The notes beneath the pieces are model-generated. The model saw only the letters and a program-made list of their open reading frames with translations, was not told the DNA's origin and searched no databases. A DNA stretch of 64,000 bases from Apostichopus japonicus (Eukaryota; Echinodermata; Holothuroidea; Aspidochirotida; Stichopodidae), in assembly GCF_037975245.1 (NCBI RefSeq), contig NC_092581.1, forward strand, positions 8,548,303 to 8,612,302. Direction: 5' to 3'. Made by a program: the position numbers and the translations under genes. Below are positions 34,830 through 46,598 of the stretch, in pieces (the stretch's first letter is position 1; every line of letters starts with the position of its first letter).

Positions 34830-35860
34830 AGAAAACTGGTTATCCACCATAAGCGATGTGTATGGAAATGCCTGTAGTAAGTTGACCTGTGCTCTGTAGG
34901 CCCATAAGTTTAAACAGAAAAGAAACTTGTAATACACACAAAAACATACGTTTCTCATCAGAAATTACGAAGTTGTGCATATTGGTGAACTATGCAAATT
35001 ATTACAGCATGCTGGCATGGCTGAGCTCACAAAGTTTATGAGTACTGACTAACGCCAATAACCTCGACCGACTAGCAAGTCTGGACTGACTAAGTTAACC
35101 GACTAACAACCCTTACTAAGTTGCCCACGCCGCAAAGATATATATATATACCGTCTATGTATAGGCCTTTTATAGTTGCATTCAGCACCTATGTATTTCA
35201 GCCCCAGGACTCGGGATATGCTTCCTTCTCGTACACTTTATGCATGACATTTCCTGACTTCATAGGGTTTCGTATACTGATAGGGTAAAAATAACGATTT
35301 TCGGAAGGTTTGTTTGCTCAATGCTTGGAGGTTAATAAAAGTAGAACAATAGTATCGAGAAGACACTAAATATTTCTTTTTATTGTGCTGTTGGAAGAGG
35401 AAAAAATATAGTTTGGACTATCACTTTTAAAGGTTTAGGGCACGGGACATCTCAGTAAAAGAAAACATCCATCCCTTTCGTTTTTTCCCCAACTTATGGA
35501 CACATATAGGTGTAGGAAGCTTTTCAGAAGTGGGGGTGTGCGAAACTTATTTATTGATCAGTGTCCTGGGGAAGGTGCTCTAAATGCAAAATGGTGCAAT
35601 GTTTGTCAATATTACAGACGGAAGGCCTATATATATTCTAGCATGCCATCCAAAGTGGGGGGAGAAAGAGGGAGGCCCCCACCATCGAGAGTGGAGGGCG
35701 GTCGCCCCTCTGCCCCCACCCTTTTCCCTATGCCTATGGAACATGACTGCTCAATCACTGCATATACCGTTGCTGTAATAAAGGTTTTAAAGCTTGCTTT
35801 TGTTTTTGTTTTATTAATTTTTGTTTGCTCATATGTTCACAATACAAAAATAACAGGGAT
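34830..35860. other. No supported gene; short TAGTCGGT cluster
   Basis: At 35035-35110 the words GACCGACTAG, GACTGACTAAG and ACCGACTAAC cluster, the same motif as the compact element at 54790-55225. The 148-codon + frame at 35496-35942 runs through GC-rich repeat and into a MITE and is not supported. Confidence 0.45.
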
Positions 35861-36035
35861 CAGAGGCGGATCCAATGGGAGGGGTGGGGGGTTAACCCCC
35901 CATGATTTTCGATTTTTGGTTGATTTTTCTTCAATTTTTTAGACCCTCTCCCCCATGACAGCCATTCACTGTTGGGCGGACACCTCAACCCCCCCCCCTC
36001 ACCCCACCCCTTGGAGAAATCCTGCATCCGCCCTG
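35861..36035. mobile_element. Short MITE, 175 bp
   Basis: Ends CAGAGGCGGATCC and GGATTTCTCC...GCATCCGCCCTG in inverted orientation, with a G-rich left half and C-run right half that can pair. The flanking 8-mers (ACAGGGAT and GAGATGAC) do not match, so the borders or duplication are eroded. Confidence 0.65.
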
Positions 36036-36426
36036 GAGATGACATATAATGGACGTTCCAAATTGAAAAGAACGAAAAGAGTAACAGGAGCTTAACCCAT
36101 TAGGCTGACAAAAAGTCGCCCATTTCCAATGGGCCTTAGAGAAAACAAATTGCAATTAATAAAACTCTAAACACACATATATTGCACAACCCCAATCAGG
36201 GACTCCGCACTGGTTTTCGTACTAGGACGTTTACAAAATATATTCCAGCCATATTTACTTTTTGCGGTAACAAATACACACACATAATTGGTCAACGTTT
36301 TGCTTTAAAATTTAGTGAACCAATCATAAGCACGTATAGCAACAAAGCATTGAATATGCAGATTTATCCCGTTCATGCGTACGCGTCACGGCCGGCCGGC
36401 CGGTGTCGTGTCTGTTGCTTATAGCA
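36036..36426. other. No recognisable gene
   Basis: Includes a GGCCGGCCGGCCGG stretch at about 36391-36403. Nothing else supported. Confidence 0.45.
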
Positions 36427-36458
36427 AAGATATTTCACCTTCGAAGGTGAAATATCTT
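36427..36458. repeat. 32-bp perfect palindrome
   Basis: AAGATATTTCACCTTC followed at once by its exact reverse complement, flanked on both sides by the direct repeat GCTTATAG. Confidence 0.92.
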
Positions 36459-36693
36459 GCTTATAGTATATATCATATTATACAACACCTACTTTCCGGC
36501 CATTTGATTGGTCAATTGCTCGTCGATTGCATCCAAAATCCGCTCCTTTGCACTCTATGAAATAGAACCATGTGTTATACTATTTTGATTGCACTTTTTT
36601 TTTCAATGGTAAGAGAGCAGAGAAACCTGTCTGTTCAAAACAATCTGTTGCATGAGTGCATTTTACATCCAATTATATCCAAATTTGAAGGTG

Positions 36694-36873
36694 TTGTATA
36701 AAACAAATAATGAATGGTTTCCATTCGTGCAAAAGTGCAAATATTTCATTCGTTGAAAGATGTAATTTGTTCCATTCAACTCGGCTGCGCCTCGTTGAAT
36801 GGAACAAATTACATCTTTCAACTCATGAAACATTTTCACTATTGCACTCATAACCATTTATTATTTGTATAAT
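36694..36873. mobile_element. Hairpin MITE, about 180 bp
   Basis: Core arms 36752-36780 and 36794-36822 are exact 29-bp reverse complements beginning GTTGAAAGATGTAATTTG, with a 13-bp spacer TCGGCTGCGCCTC. Pairing continues imperfectly outward: TATAAAACAAATAATGAATG against TAAATGG-style sequence near 36852-36873. Almost the whole element folds on itself. No clear target duplication was found. Confidence 0.85.
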
Positions 36874-36997
36874 AGAATACAGTAAGTATATAGCCTAATG
36901 TTACAAGTGCCTGTGCCATAGGCTAGGCTAACTATAGCCAGGGCTACTGAGTACTGAAAAGAGTGTACCGTAAGCTACTTCTACTACTAGCACTGCA

Positions 36998-37095
36998 GGG
37001 TATCCAGTCAAAACGTCCCCTGACCAAACGTTCCCGCCTTTTTACCTACCAAAACGCCCCCTCTTTTTACCAAAACGTCCCCGTTCTATATATAT
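36998..37095. repeat. Left CAAAACGTCCCC cluster of a composite repeat
   Basis: CCAGTCAAAACGTCCCCTGA, CCAAACGTTCCCG, CCAAAACGCCCC and CCAAAACGTCCCC follow each other. The same word in inverse orientation clusters at 43225-43315. The two clusters may be the ends of a roughly 6.3-kb composite element enclosing everything between. Confidence 0.6.
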
Positions 37096-37129
37096 GCAGA
37101 ATCAAAACGTCACCAGGGTATGTAGGCCT

Positions 37130-37850
37130 AGGGCAATCAGGGAAACCGGAAAGAGTTTTAGTAACAAATGTCGGGAACATTCGGAGTTAGCCTAGGATGG
37201 CTGGTTAAAAAGAATAGAATTTCAGTAACGGATGTATTGTATAAATTAATTTTGAAGTAACGTGTTAATCGGGGGGAAATGGAAAAAGGCACATAACGAA
37301 TGTCGGGGACATTCGGAGTTAGGCTGGCTGGTTGGTTAAAGAGTTATAATTTTGTAGCAACGTGTCAATCAGGGAAAATGGAAAGAGTTTTAGTAATGAA
37401 TGTCTGCGGTTATTCGGTTTTAGGCTGGCTGGTTAAAGAAATAGAATTCCAGTAACAGATGTATAACATTGTATAAACGGATGTATTGTATAAATTAATT
37501 TTGTAGTAACGTGTCAATCGGGGAAATGGAAAAAATCACATAACGAATGACGGGGACATTCAGAATTAGGCTGGTTGGTTAAAGAGATACAATTTCAGTA
37601 ACAGGTGTATTGTTAAGTTGTAGTAATATATCTGTCAATCGTGGAAAATGAGTTTTAGTAACGAATGTCGGCGGACATTCGGGTTCAGACTGGCTGGTTA
37701 AAGAAATAGAATTTCAGTAACGGATGTATCGTATAAATTTGTTGTAACGTGTTAACCGGGGAAAATGGAAAGAGTTTCGTAACGAATGTCGGGGACATTC
37801 GGAGTTGGGCTGGCTGGTTATAAAGAGAGATAAATTTCAGTCTAGTAATG
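37130..37850. repeat. ~100-146 bp tandem repeat, six copies
   Basis: ACGAATGTCGGGGACATTCG (or variants) recurs at about 37169, 37309, 37409, 37555, 37673 and 37795. Each is followed by GGCTGGCTGGTTAAAGA and ATAGAATTTCAGTAACGGAT. Unit length varies (100-146 bp) by internal indels. Confidence 0.9.
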
Positions 37851-37921
37851 GGATTATTTCAACTTATCCTTGTCAATTTAAATTTATCCTACTCTGTGTC
37901 CATTGATAAAAGCAATCCCTA

Positions 37922-40900
37922 AGGGCGATTCCATGGTAACTCGCTTTACACTTTTTCCTGTTTTTTATAATGCAAGTGCTGTGGCTTGAATATGGGTTAG
38001 TGTAACTCCTCAATTTTCTGTGGTGTTATATACAACATTCATAGCTACAGTACTGATTTCGCTTAACTCCCGTTGAAAAAAAATCAACGATCGATAACAA
38101 AAGTTGAAAATCGATAATAAAAAAAAGTTGAAAATCTATAAAAAACAAATAATTTCGTTGACAAGATTTAGACTACTGCGGGCAACGAAGTTTCAACGAA
38201 ATTTCCACGAAAGTTATCGCGATCAAAAACCGCAAAGGCAATTCTAGACATATCAAGGTTGTGACTTGCGTTGAATCCTTAGTGTAACTACAGCCGTTTT
38301 TAGACTATACCAGAAGTTGCCGAGGAATATTACAAACGTTGCAAAAGTTTGATTGTATATAAGACAGAGTAAGTTCTGTACTAGGTGTTTGAAAAATGAT
38401 TTGGCTAGGATAATAAAAACTAGTCTTGGTCGATCGTAACAAGCACATTCTACGACTCTTAAGTTATAGGCTAGTATTAAACTAAGATAAGTTTAAGTTA
38501 ACTCACCAAGGAACGCAGCGTCAGAAAATCAAGAAATAAAAAAAATATCCACAATGAAACAGTCGTAGCTGGATATCAAAGAGATCTTTATTTCCAATAA
38601 ATTCCTGTGTTACTTGACGTACTACAGTACCGTTTACTACAGAACCGCACTCACTTTCAAACTTTTCTGAGAGTGCATTCCGTCCAAGAAATCTCCCCCG
38701 GCTTCAATGCACGCAAAATAATAAAACATCCTGTTATTTTCCCCTAACTCAGCTACTGTCCGCGAATGCAGATGGACTGCCCTGGTAATTAAGGTCGCAG
38801 CCTGGGTCTGGGCTACCTACAGTTTGCTGCTTACATGTGCATTCCCTACCCTGGATATCCCCACCACCAAACTTTTTGAGAGGCTTAGTCCAATCATAAA
38901 CCTGGCTTTGTCAAATTCACGCCTACCATCTGTTAATTAGCATAGTATTTATCTTCGTGGGGGGTTTAGCACTGCAGAACCTTTGGCTGGCTGCCTCTAG
39001 AAGCAAAAATTATTTTACCCCTACTGTTTGTAATGGAATGGATGTTACCTGTAACTAAGTTAATTGAAAACCAAATATTCATTCATATATATATAAGTAG
39101 AACAATCCAGCAGGGATAGAAAGTTTATCTTGAATTAACCAATCAGAAGTCGTGCTATAAATAAAATTAAAAAATAGAAGTGTTTCCATGACTACTAAGA
39201 AAATAAAGCAATGGCTTGGGGCCCACGTTGGGGAGAAACCTGTGGAAAATGAATATATTTTCATTGCTTATTTGAGTATTGTATATTGGGAAGAGCTGAT
39301 CAAACATTACTCGGGAGGGCTTTCAACTGGCCTGACGGCATGTAAATTTAATTTAATGAGAAGGGGGAGTTTTTATGAGGGTCCCGGTATGCGTCACATG
39401 AGAAGTAAATGTTTTGTTTTTCGGTTTTATCATCGTTTTTCAAGTGGAACAGCTCATAAAATCATATCAAATGAAAATAATATATATTTGAATATCCTTC
39501 CTTAGTTTTACTAATCAGGAATGTTTGATAAGGCATGCAATGCATCGTTCGAAAATGTAATTTTAAAGTAGAATTGAAAATGAACGACATAAAACAATAT
39601 CTGTGAAGCGTGTGGAGCACAACTTTGAATATTCGTTGTGAAAGAAAACATAATGAACGATGTTTACTGCGTAAATAAATTTCGCTGAACTGGTATAGAG
39701 AAATTACGTACTGCAGCTTACGTCAGAGAAGCTCATAAATGACACAGGTGGATAGAGCGCATCAAAATTAGGTTTAGGAAATCCCTCCAACCGACAAAAG
39801 TCGATATCCCCTTCCGTTTTCGAGTTATAAGCGATTTTGTGTTTTTGCGATATGGTTTTCAGTATATTTTCATTCAATAAGGTCGTTTTTTTTCTTTTGT
39901 ATTATCTTGTTCGGAAATGATCCGAATGAAAGTAATAATTGTTAAGTTTTCCACTTCTGGTATAAAATTATTCCATCAAAGTTAACCTGAGTAACATGTC
40001 TCACGCCTTTTTGAAAAATGGAAGCGTCCTCGCAGAATAGGCGCATCTTTATTTTGCTTCAAGTAACATGTTTTCGCTCGGAAACAAAGTTTCATACTTC
40101 AACTCTAATAAAAAACCAAATTTACTTCTCTTAAAAATAACTATTTTTCGTAATCTGCAAGTAAACCAAGTTTATTTTATGCTCATTCATTGCTATTTAA
40201 ATGGTTAAACTGCACTCCAACTAATCTGGAAGGGTGCCTCGTGGTACATACTGTAGCTTGTACTGCAACCTTCAAGATGGCCTGGCAAAGTTAAGACTTA
40301 TGTCACTGTGTTTGGGGTTCACAGTTAGAAATCGTCCCATGTCAGGTTTACTACATGTTTCTTTGAGTGTTACTACTCATGCAAGCCTGAGAATGCTTTT
40401 GTAAATATTCTTGCTTTCAAACGACTGTACCAAAGTCTAATTGATACTAATAAACGAAGTTACGCGTTTTCCGACGTTTCGCGTAACCACATATTGACCT
40501 TTTATTTCGTTTAAGAAGAATTTCAACGCATCGTTGAAAATTCCACGAAGGAAATGACTGATATAACCAATCGTTATAATTCGTTGAATTTCGATAAAAA
40601 TCGTAGAATTTCGATAAAAAACAAAGAAATTCGTTTATTTTCCTTTAAACGAATTTCAACTGGAGTAAGCGAAATCAGTACTGCCTACAATGTGAAATTA
40701 TCAAGAATAAGAATTCCGTTCGCCTTAATGTATGGTGCGCTTCCAAATATCGGTAACTAGCATTACGGAAAAAGGACACCTGAAAAATTGACACCGGTAC
40801 AAAATGGCACCGTGCGCAAACAAAGTTTGTTTACAAAGATGTTTACATATCAGCAGTAGAAAATATGAAACAACTTCAGATGTGGTATGGAGGGGAGGGG

Positions 40901-42993
40901 GGGGGGAAGCCTGGTAACTCGCATTACGGTAACTCGCATTACACTTTTTCAAGTCATCGATTTTGCTCTTTATTCATCAAATTCTTTGAAGAAGATATGC
41001 TCCAAAGCCATTTTTGAAACACTTGGAAACTCTTAGAAACTGTAAAACTCTTTCCAAAACTTTTAACAACATTTTTAACAACAATTAGCAAAACCTTTAT
41101 ACATCCTGACAATTATATCAATAATAATCGAAGCTGATTGAACCAGAAAATTCAACTGAAGAATTGTGGATTAACAAGATTGCAATGTCCACTCTTGAAT
41201 TATCAATCCAAATTTCCAATCAAGCTAATCCAAGCAAAACTGGTAGCTCTCCTCTTCCATTTTAATGTCTCAAATCATGTACTGAAAGTTAAACAGGTTC
41301 AAAGCTTATTGTGAATTACAAGAAAAGTTTCTTTGGCATGTTGATTAGTGATTGGTCCTTTGAAAATTGGTACTTAGGGTTCTAATGAAAAGCATGAAAC
41401 TAATCAAATAACCCTTGTCCCTAATTCTATTAGTATAATAACATGATCAACAATAACACAATAGATGTTTCATCATGCGGTATGAGGGCATGATGGTAGG
41501 CCATTCTAGGTAACCTTGAATGGATTGTGTTTTGTATCAAATAAGAATTTTGATGCAAATTTGAATTGGCCACGACTATTAGCAATCAAAGGCGTTCCCA
41601 ATGTCTTTATCATCTGGCTTTGTCGATAGAAAGTTTTGTCATCCCCGGGGTTCAGCCATTTCCAGTATTCGATCGTTCCTGTGAAAATCGGTGGCCTGCT
41701 CTATTTTGTGTAATTTGGGGATTTGAAATGCTTTGGAGTAAAGGTTGATTTTCATATTGTAGTGACATAAGACACTCATATTGGGGAAAGGGGTTTGCAC
41801 ATCATGATATTTGGGGAACACACATTTGACCTGGTAAACCTCACCAATCTATCCCAACTGACCAAGCCTCCGCAACCCGCCCCTCCCCCCCAGCGGCCCA
41901 ATCCTCCCTTCTGCTAACTCCCCTCCGCCCCCTCTCCCCTCTGCCCACCCCCACTAACTCCGAGGTGCCCACACCCTTGGCAGCATCAGTTTTCATATCA
42001 AGACTAATTTCCATCAAGATGTTAGGCACATTATAATGGTCATGATTTACAATATTTGCCCATCCTAGAACATACTAGATTACTATGTGATAGGCTACAG
42101 ACTAATATATCCTAAGCTCTCACAATTTGTCCTAAATATTGTATTCACCAATGCTGATGTTAAAATGGAGAAAGGATATGCTAACTTTACTCATTTGATG
42201 ATGTCACAGTTGAATGCAACTTGGAAGGTCTGTGATTCCACAAAGGCTAGGTGATAAAATCATGAATGTCTGTTGAAACTGTCTTAAGGGTCACATGTGA
42301 TGTAATGGAGGTTGCAGTGCATTCTGGGTACAGGAAGTACCTACTGTGCACACCTATTAAAAGTATATATTGTACTCTATTGTTTTGTTGATCAGTAGTA
42401 ATGCAAGTGTGCTTTGTGAGATTGGAATAATATATATGGTAACTCGCATTACTGGTAACTCGCATTACAGTTTTCAATGGCTCATTATATCTATATACTA
42501 GGTACATTACTAATTCTTTCAACTATTATGATACTCTTTACTATGACTAGAAGCATAATATGAAATGGCAGGAAATTATCTGCTCCAGTGAAAAAAAAGT
42601 TAAAAACTTGGTCTCTCGGTAACTCGCAATACGCTCTCAAATCAGCTCTGTGTCGTTACAGCCATATGCCTACAAACCAAAAATGTTTGGGGGAATTGTA
42701 ATTATTATTTTTATATATCACTAATGGCACTACCAATACAAATATATCAAATTTATTTAGGGTGCTTTCAAATATGGAAATCTGAGACTTTGAAATATCC
42801 ATACTATTTCCTCAAATATTCCCTCAAAAATCAACATTAGTCATATTCACAATTTTGTGTAGAAGAACATGGTATAGCTGGGGAAAAAGTACATAACCCC
42901 TAAATGTGTTTATAGTATATTAGGAGCCAAAAATGGCTGCAGAAATGATTTTGAAAATTTGGGGTCATGTCCCTGTTTTCATGGAATCGCCCC
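37922..42993. mobile_element. 5.1-kb TA-flanked DNA element with GGTAACTCGCATTAC motif
   Basis: Ends AGGGCGATTCCATG and its inverse CATGGAATCGCCCC (13 of 14 positions), with TA on both sides (37920-37921 and 42994-42995). The motif GGTAACTCGCATTAC occurs at the left end (37934), and at about 40753, 40913, 40929, 42438, 42453 and 42618, sometimes as tandem pairs, each followed by sequence like ACACTTTTTC. No transposase was recognised. The interior contains a nested element (38048-40683) and a C-rich stretch (41868-41960). Confidence 0.72.
38048..40683. mobile_element. 2.6-kb nested element
   Basis: Inverted ends CAGTACTGATTTCGCTTA(A)CTCC(C/A)GTTGAAA. Subterminal regions on both sides are rich in TTCGTTGAA, TCGATAAAAA and ACGAAATT words. 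The flanking 8-mers (CATAGCTA and CCTACAAT) do not match, so the duplication is lost or the borders are off by a few bases. The frame at 39188-39505 (+) has no transposase features. Confidence 0.65.
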
Positions 42994-43224
42994 TAACCTA
43001 CAGTAAGCTACTTGATTCTGTTGTCAAAACAACACTTAGCCTATGCCTAGATGCCACACATGATTGGCTTTCTACATTGATTTATACTTACTTAGCCTAG
43101 GCTGGTATACTTACACATCTTTTACAATCGTATTTTCCAATATCCTTTGAATATTAAAAAATTTAATGTTTATAGGCCTACATTAAAATTTCTTATACAT
43201 TTGGAGTAATGAGTGACGATTTCA

Positions 43225-43320
43225 CCCAATGGACGTATCTGGGGAAGTTTTGACTATTAATTTTGACTACCCGGGGGACGTTTTGACTATAAGCAGGGAC
43301 GTTTTGATTATAAGTAAGTT
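43225..43320. repeat. Right CAAAACGTCCCC cluster (inverted)
   Basis: CTGGGGAAGTTTTGACTATT, GGGGGACGTTTTGACTATAA and AGGGACGTTTTGATTATAAG are reverse complements of the words at 36998-37095. Opposite orientation fits a pair of element ends. Confidence 0.6.
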
Positions 43321-43565
43321 AGGCTACAGCAACAGCAGACCTAGCGTTATGTTACACAAACCTCAAAACTAATTCCTACCCTGCCTAGTAGGTTGTCCCA
43401 TGTCAGCAGTAAGACATTTGCTCAGCCATAAATGCATCTAAATCTCTATCCTACCTACCTAAAGTATTTACACAGCCACCCTGCCACCACAGCTAGTACT
43501 TGGAATAACTCATATTTGTAGTGTTTGCATGTGCTGGTTCACCGTCGCTTGCCTCTGATTCCACT

Positions 43566-43660
43566 AAATATATACATATTTATATATACATATATATATA
43601 TACATATATACATGTATGTATGTATGTATGTATGTATATATATGTATGTATGTATTCTTT
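43566..43660. repeat. (TA)n/(TGTA)n microsatellite
   Basis: Alternating TATACATATATA followed by repeated GTATGTATGTAT. It sits directly 5' of the 3' splice site of the next exon. Confidence 0.9.
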
Positions 43661-43676
43661 CATTATATCCAACCAG

Positions 43677-43782
43677 CTATCCAACCAAGACTGAATACGA
43701 CATCATGGTTGAAAAGATACATGCGAAGTTCCCACAGAAGAGCAAACCTGCAGCAAATATACCACTGGGTGGTGATAAGAAG
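43677..43782 (+). CDS. Exon A of a SAMD3-like gene
   Basis: Preceded by a 3' splice site (TCCAACCAG) and followed by a GTACTG donor. The exon carries one leading base and then 35 codons reading YPTKTEYDIMVEKIHAKFPQ, a lysine-rich stretch, then IPLGGDKK. The pattern YPTxxEYDxMVxxIxxKFP is, from memory, a conserved block of uncharacterised animal proteins often labelled 'sterile alpha motif domain-containing protein 3-like'. The exon ends on a codon boundary. It is collinear with coding blocks at 45804, 46599, 49411 and 52580. No start-codon exon was recognised upstream; the preceding 6 kb is transposon. Function of the family is not known to me. Confidence 0.6.
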
Positions 43783-44075
43783 GTACTGCAATTATGTTTT
43801 AATATCAATACATCCCCGCCACCCCCCCCCCATTAGGGGTGCTTGATAAAATTGTAGCCCCCCTGTCCCCGGTCAAGTCGCCAATTGATGGTTGGTATAT
43901 ACTGAAGACACCTCAAATTCAAGCAATTTATTATGTGGGTGCAGCTAGTCTTAGTTATTGGATCAAAGTATGTATGCTGTTAGCTAACTTAGCTTGAAAG
44001 TTTGTATAATAAATGTTCATATCCAAAAAGCATTAATTTAAATGGGTAAATATAATGAACAGCAGTGTAATTTCA

Positions 44076-45620
44076 GGTTCTAGCTAGGGTATGCCAACTG
44101 GGTGAAATTAAAATTTTGCCTCAGCATCTAATTAAGGCACCCGGTTTGAAATGTCAGTACACCCAATTACAGCGTCCGAAAAACACGGGGGCAGAGTGCG
44201 ATTCCGCACCCGAAAGGTCCAAAAGAGCACCCAAAATTGAGAAGTGCAAAATTTCAGTGATATATTGAGCACAATCACCCTCGTAAATAACTGCAGTAAA
44301 GAGTATGAAATAGACTTGCCCCCAAAATTTGAAAAATAAATAATTTCGCCCAAATTTCCTGCCAAAATTTTCTGTCTCAGATTGTCTTATTATTCTTTCA
44401 AAGCAAATTATAGGGACGATGAATTTGCTTTGAAAGAATAATAAGACAATCTGAGACAGAAAATTTTGGCCGGAAATTTGGGCGAAATTGCGCCACAAAC
44501 CAAATGCACATGAACAAGCCTCGCCGTCGCTTCCCAGCACTGCCGCAACGCGACTCGCGAGTATTGCAGTCATCAATATTAAGTACGTACCGACAACACG
44601 TTAGCCCTGTACAGTAGGCCTATATATCGCACAGGCACACTCAGCCTCGAGATTGCCCAGTGCAGGCTGTACAGTACACTGTACACTACAAGTACAACAA
44701 CTTGATTGTCCACTCATGTCAAGAGCGCGGAGTGCTACGAACAAACCACGGTTGGCAAACATGTGTTGGTCACAGTTGGTCACACGTGTGACCAACTTGT
44801 ATTTCGTATGGGTGAACTCAGAAATAAATGAGGTTTTGATATTGCAAACATCCGTGTAGTGCACGAAAGCGAACGCATGATGGCACATAAATAAATACAA
44901 TCCTGGAAAGGAATAAATAACTGGTCCGAATACCAATGAATAACGAGGTGGCATTTTATTCTGCAAAACTTTATTTTAAAAATTTTATTTTGCAAATGAG
45001 TGTGAGGCGCCTCAGTTACTGCGCAGTAACTGAAGTTTGGCTACCCAAATCCTGATCGTTGGCCCTGTTTAATAAATTAACATCGGATTCTGCAAAATGG
45101 ATCAGTTTCTAGTCCAAGTGTCCACCATGATAGGGGACACGAGTGGATCCATAGTCATGTGTCATAGTCATGTGTCAAAATTTCAAGTTTTACATGAAAA
45201 AACGTATTTGCAGGCATTGCTATACACAAATAGTGTGTGCATTGTTCATAGGAAACTCATTGCTGTTGTTGGTAATGCATTTGGGGCCATTTATCAATGA
45301 AAAAGGAAATCGCCCCTGTAGCACCCGAAATGGATTTGAGGGGGCCAATTTTTTTTGGAAAGTAGTACCCGAAATTGAAAAAAAAATGTTTCGGACCCTG
45401 CCCAATTTACATATTTACCTCATTAGGTAACTTATACACACTAAGCAATGTTCACAACAATGTACCACTACCAAACAGTAATACAGCTTTCCAACGAACA
45501 AGAGTGACATGTTACCAAGGAGTACCGAATGACATGAATGCACTCGATTCGGTAGACATGTCAGATGTTTATGTCATCTATCTAACACCTAGTTCGAAAC
45601 TTTTCATGGCTAGAACCCTG
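44076..45620. repeat. Intronic repeat with TIR-like ends
   Basis: CAGGTTCTAGCTAGGG at the left and CATGGCTAGAACCCTG at the right (end about 45620) are inverted versions of each other. (G)CACCCGAAA words occur inside near both ends (44208 and 45321). Flanking 8-mers do not match. It lies in the presumed intron between exons A and B and contains the long hairpin at 44342-44489. The + frame at 45097-45300 is not supported as a gene. Confidence 0.5.
44342..44489. repeat. 68-bp-arm hairpin with one mismatch
   Basis: Arms 44342-44409 and 44422-44489 are reverse complements except for one base (CCTGCC against GGCCGG). The left arm begins AATTTCGCCCAAATTTCC. The 12-bp loop is ATAGGGACGATG. The 140-codon minus frame across it is an artefact of this structure. 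Confidence 0.96.
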
Positions 45621-45639
45621 CCAGGTATTGGGGTACATA

Positions 45640-45668
45640 GGATATATATATATATATATATATATTGA
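45640..45668. repeat. (TA)n microsatellite
   Basis: GGATATATATATATATATATATATT, a short dinucleotide tract. Confidence 0.9.
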
Positions 45669-45803
45669 TCATTATTAATTTATTTCTTAAAATATCAAAA
45701 ATATAATCAATATTAATCCACTTTGTGAGGATCAGTCTGAGAAATTATTAAATTAACAATTTGCCATATTGGTTCATATTGCCATAGTTCTGACATGTGA
45801 CAG

Positions 45804-45933
45804 TATAACAAGATTAACTGCCCATTTATTCATGGCTATCATGCCCATGAGAAAATGGATCATTTCATCCAAACCCAAACCAACGTTGGATGAAATCCAG
45901 GTCAAATACCCCTGGTTATTTGACGAGGACCAA
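45804..45933 (+). CDS. Exon B of the SAMD3-like gene
   Basis: Reads ITRLTAHLFMAIMPMRKWII, then SSKPKPTLDEIQVKYPWLFD and EDQ. Blocks of the type LxxxMxxT(M/F)xxRRxWI, then LxEIxxxYPxLF are, as I recall them, the core of the SAMD3-like family, where they precede an EFxRI block. The right border is a GTAGTT donor after CAA on a codon boundary. The left border is uncertain: GTGACAG (45797-45803) or GCCATAG (45781-45787) could be the acceptor, and neither phase fits exon A directly, so an unseen exon probably lies between. The open frame itself starts further left and ends at 45972 in intron sequence. Confidence 0.58.
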
Positions 45934-46598
45934 GTAGTTCAAATTTCTTGCTTGGCGGCTAAAGGGTTCTAAGCATCTTTTCTGTCAAGAAGCATCCAAC
46001 TCCTATTCATTTGTGTCTTGCGACATGAATTTAATTTTTTATATTTGATATTAATTATCAATCTCAAGCTTCTCAGGGTCATTTGATATCTATACATGTA
46101 TTAACTGCTGTATTTGCCAAGGCAGTAGCAATTAATTCACACTACGCTATAACATTCACCAGTTCATGTGTTTCAAACGATCAGAATGAAAATAGATCTT
46201 CAAACAAATATCGCTTATTTGCCAAATAAGAGGCTCTCATCCCGTCTTTGTTTTCTCCAACTCTCACGGGAGCTATTTCACTGCTGGTTTCGATTTCCTG
46301 CATGATTTTGTTTGTGGGGGGGGGGGGGAGGCTAATTTTCGGTAGTAGACTTCGAAGCGTCAGCTCTGCCAATTTTTCAAAAATGATAACCCAAATGGAA
46401 CCATTTTGGTTCACCATTTTTACAATGGTGAATTTTGTGAATTATTTTGTGTGTGCATGTCATTAGCGCAATGAAGTGGACGTTTTTGAGATTTGGCTTC
46501 TGCGACTGCACACCCCCTACCCCCCGCCACCACCACCAATCATGCCGTGATAATGTAAAACTGTTCGCATAACTTTGTTATTGTTCCTTTCTCTTCAG

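Noticed and set aside
35496-35942. 148-codon plus-strand ORF
   Set aside because: It spans GC-rich repeat sequence and the start of a MITE, with no conserved motif.
44154-44576. 140-codon minus-strand ORF
   Set aside because: It runs through both arms of the 68-bp hairpin and adjacent MITE-like sequence; the protein is a by-product of the inverted repeat.
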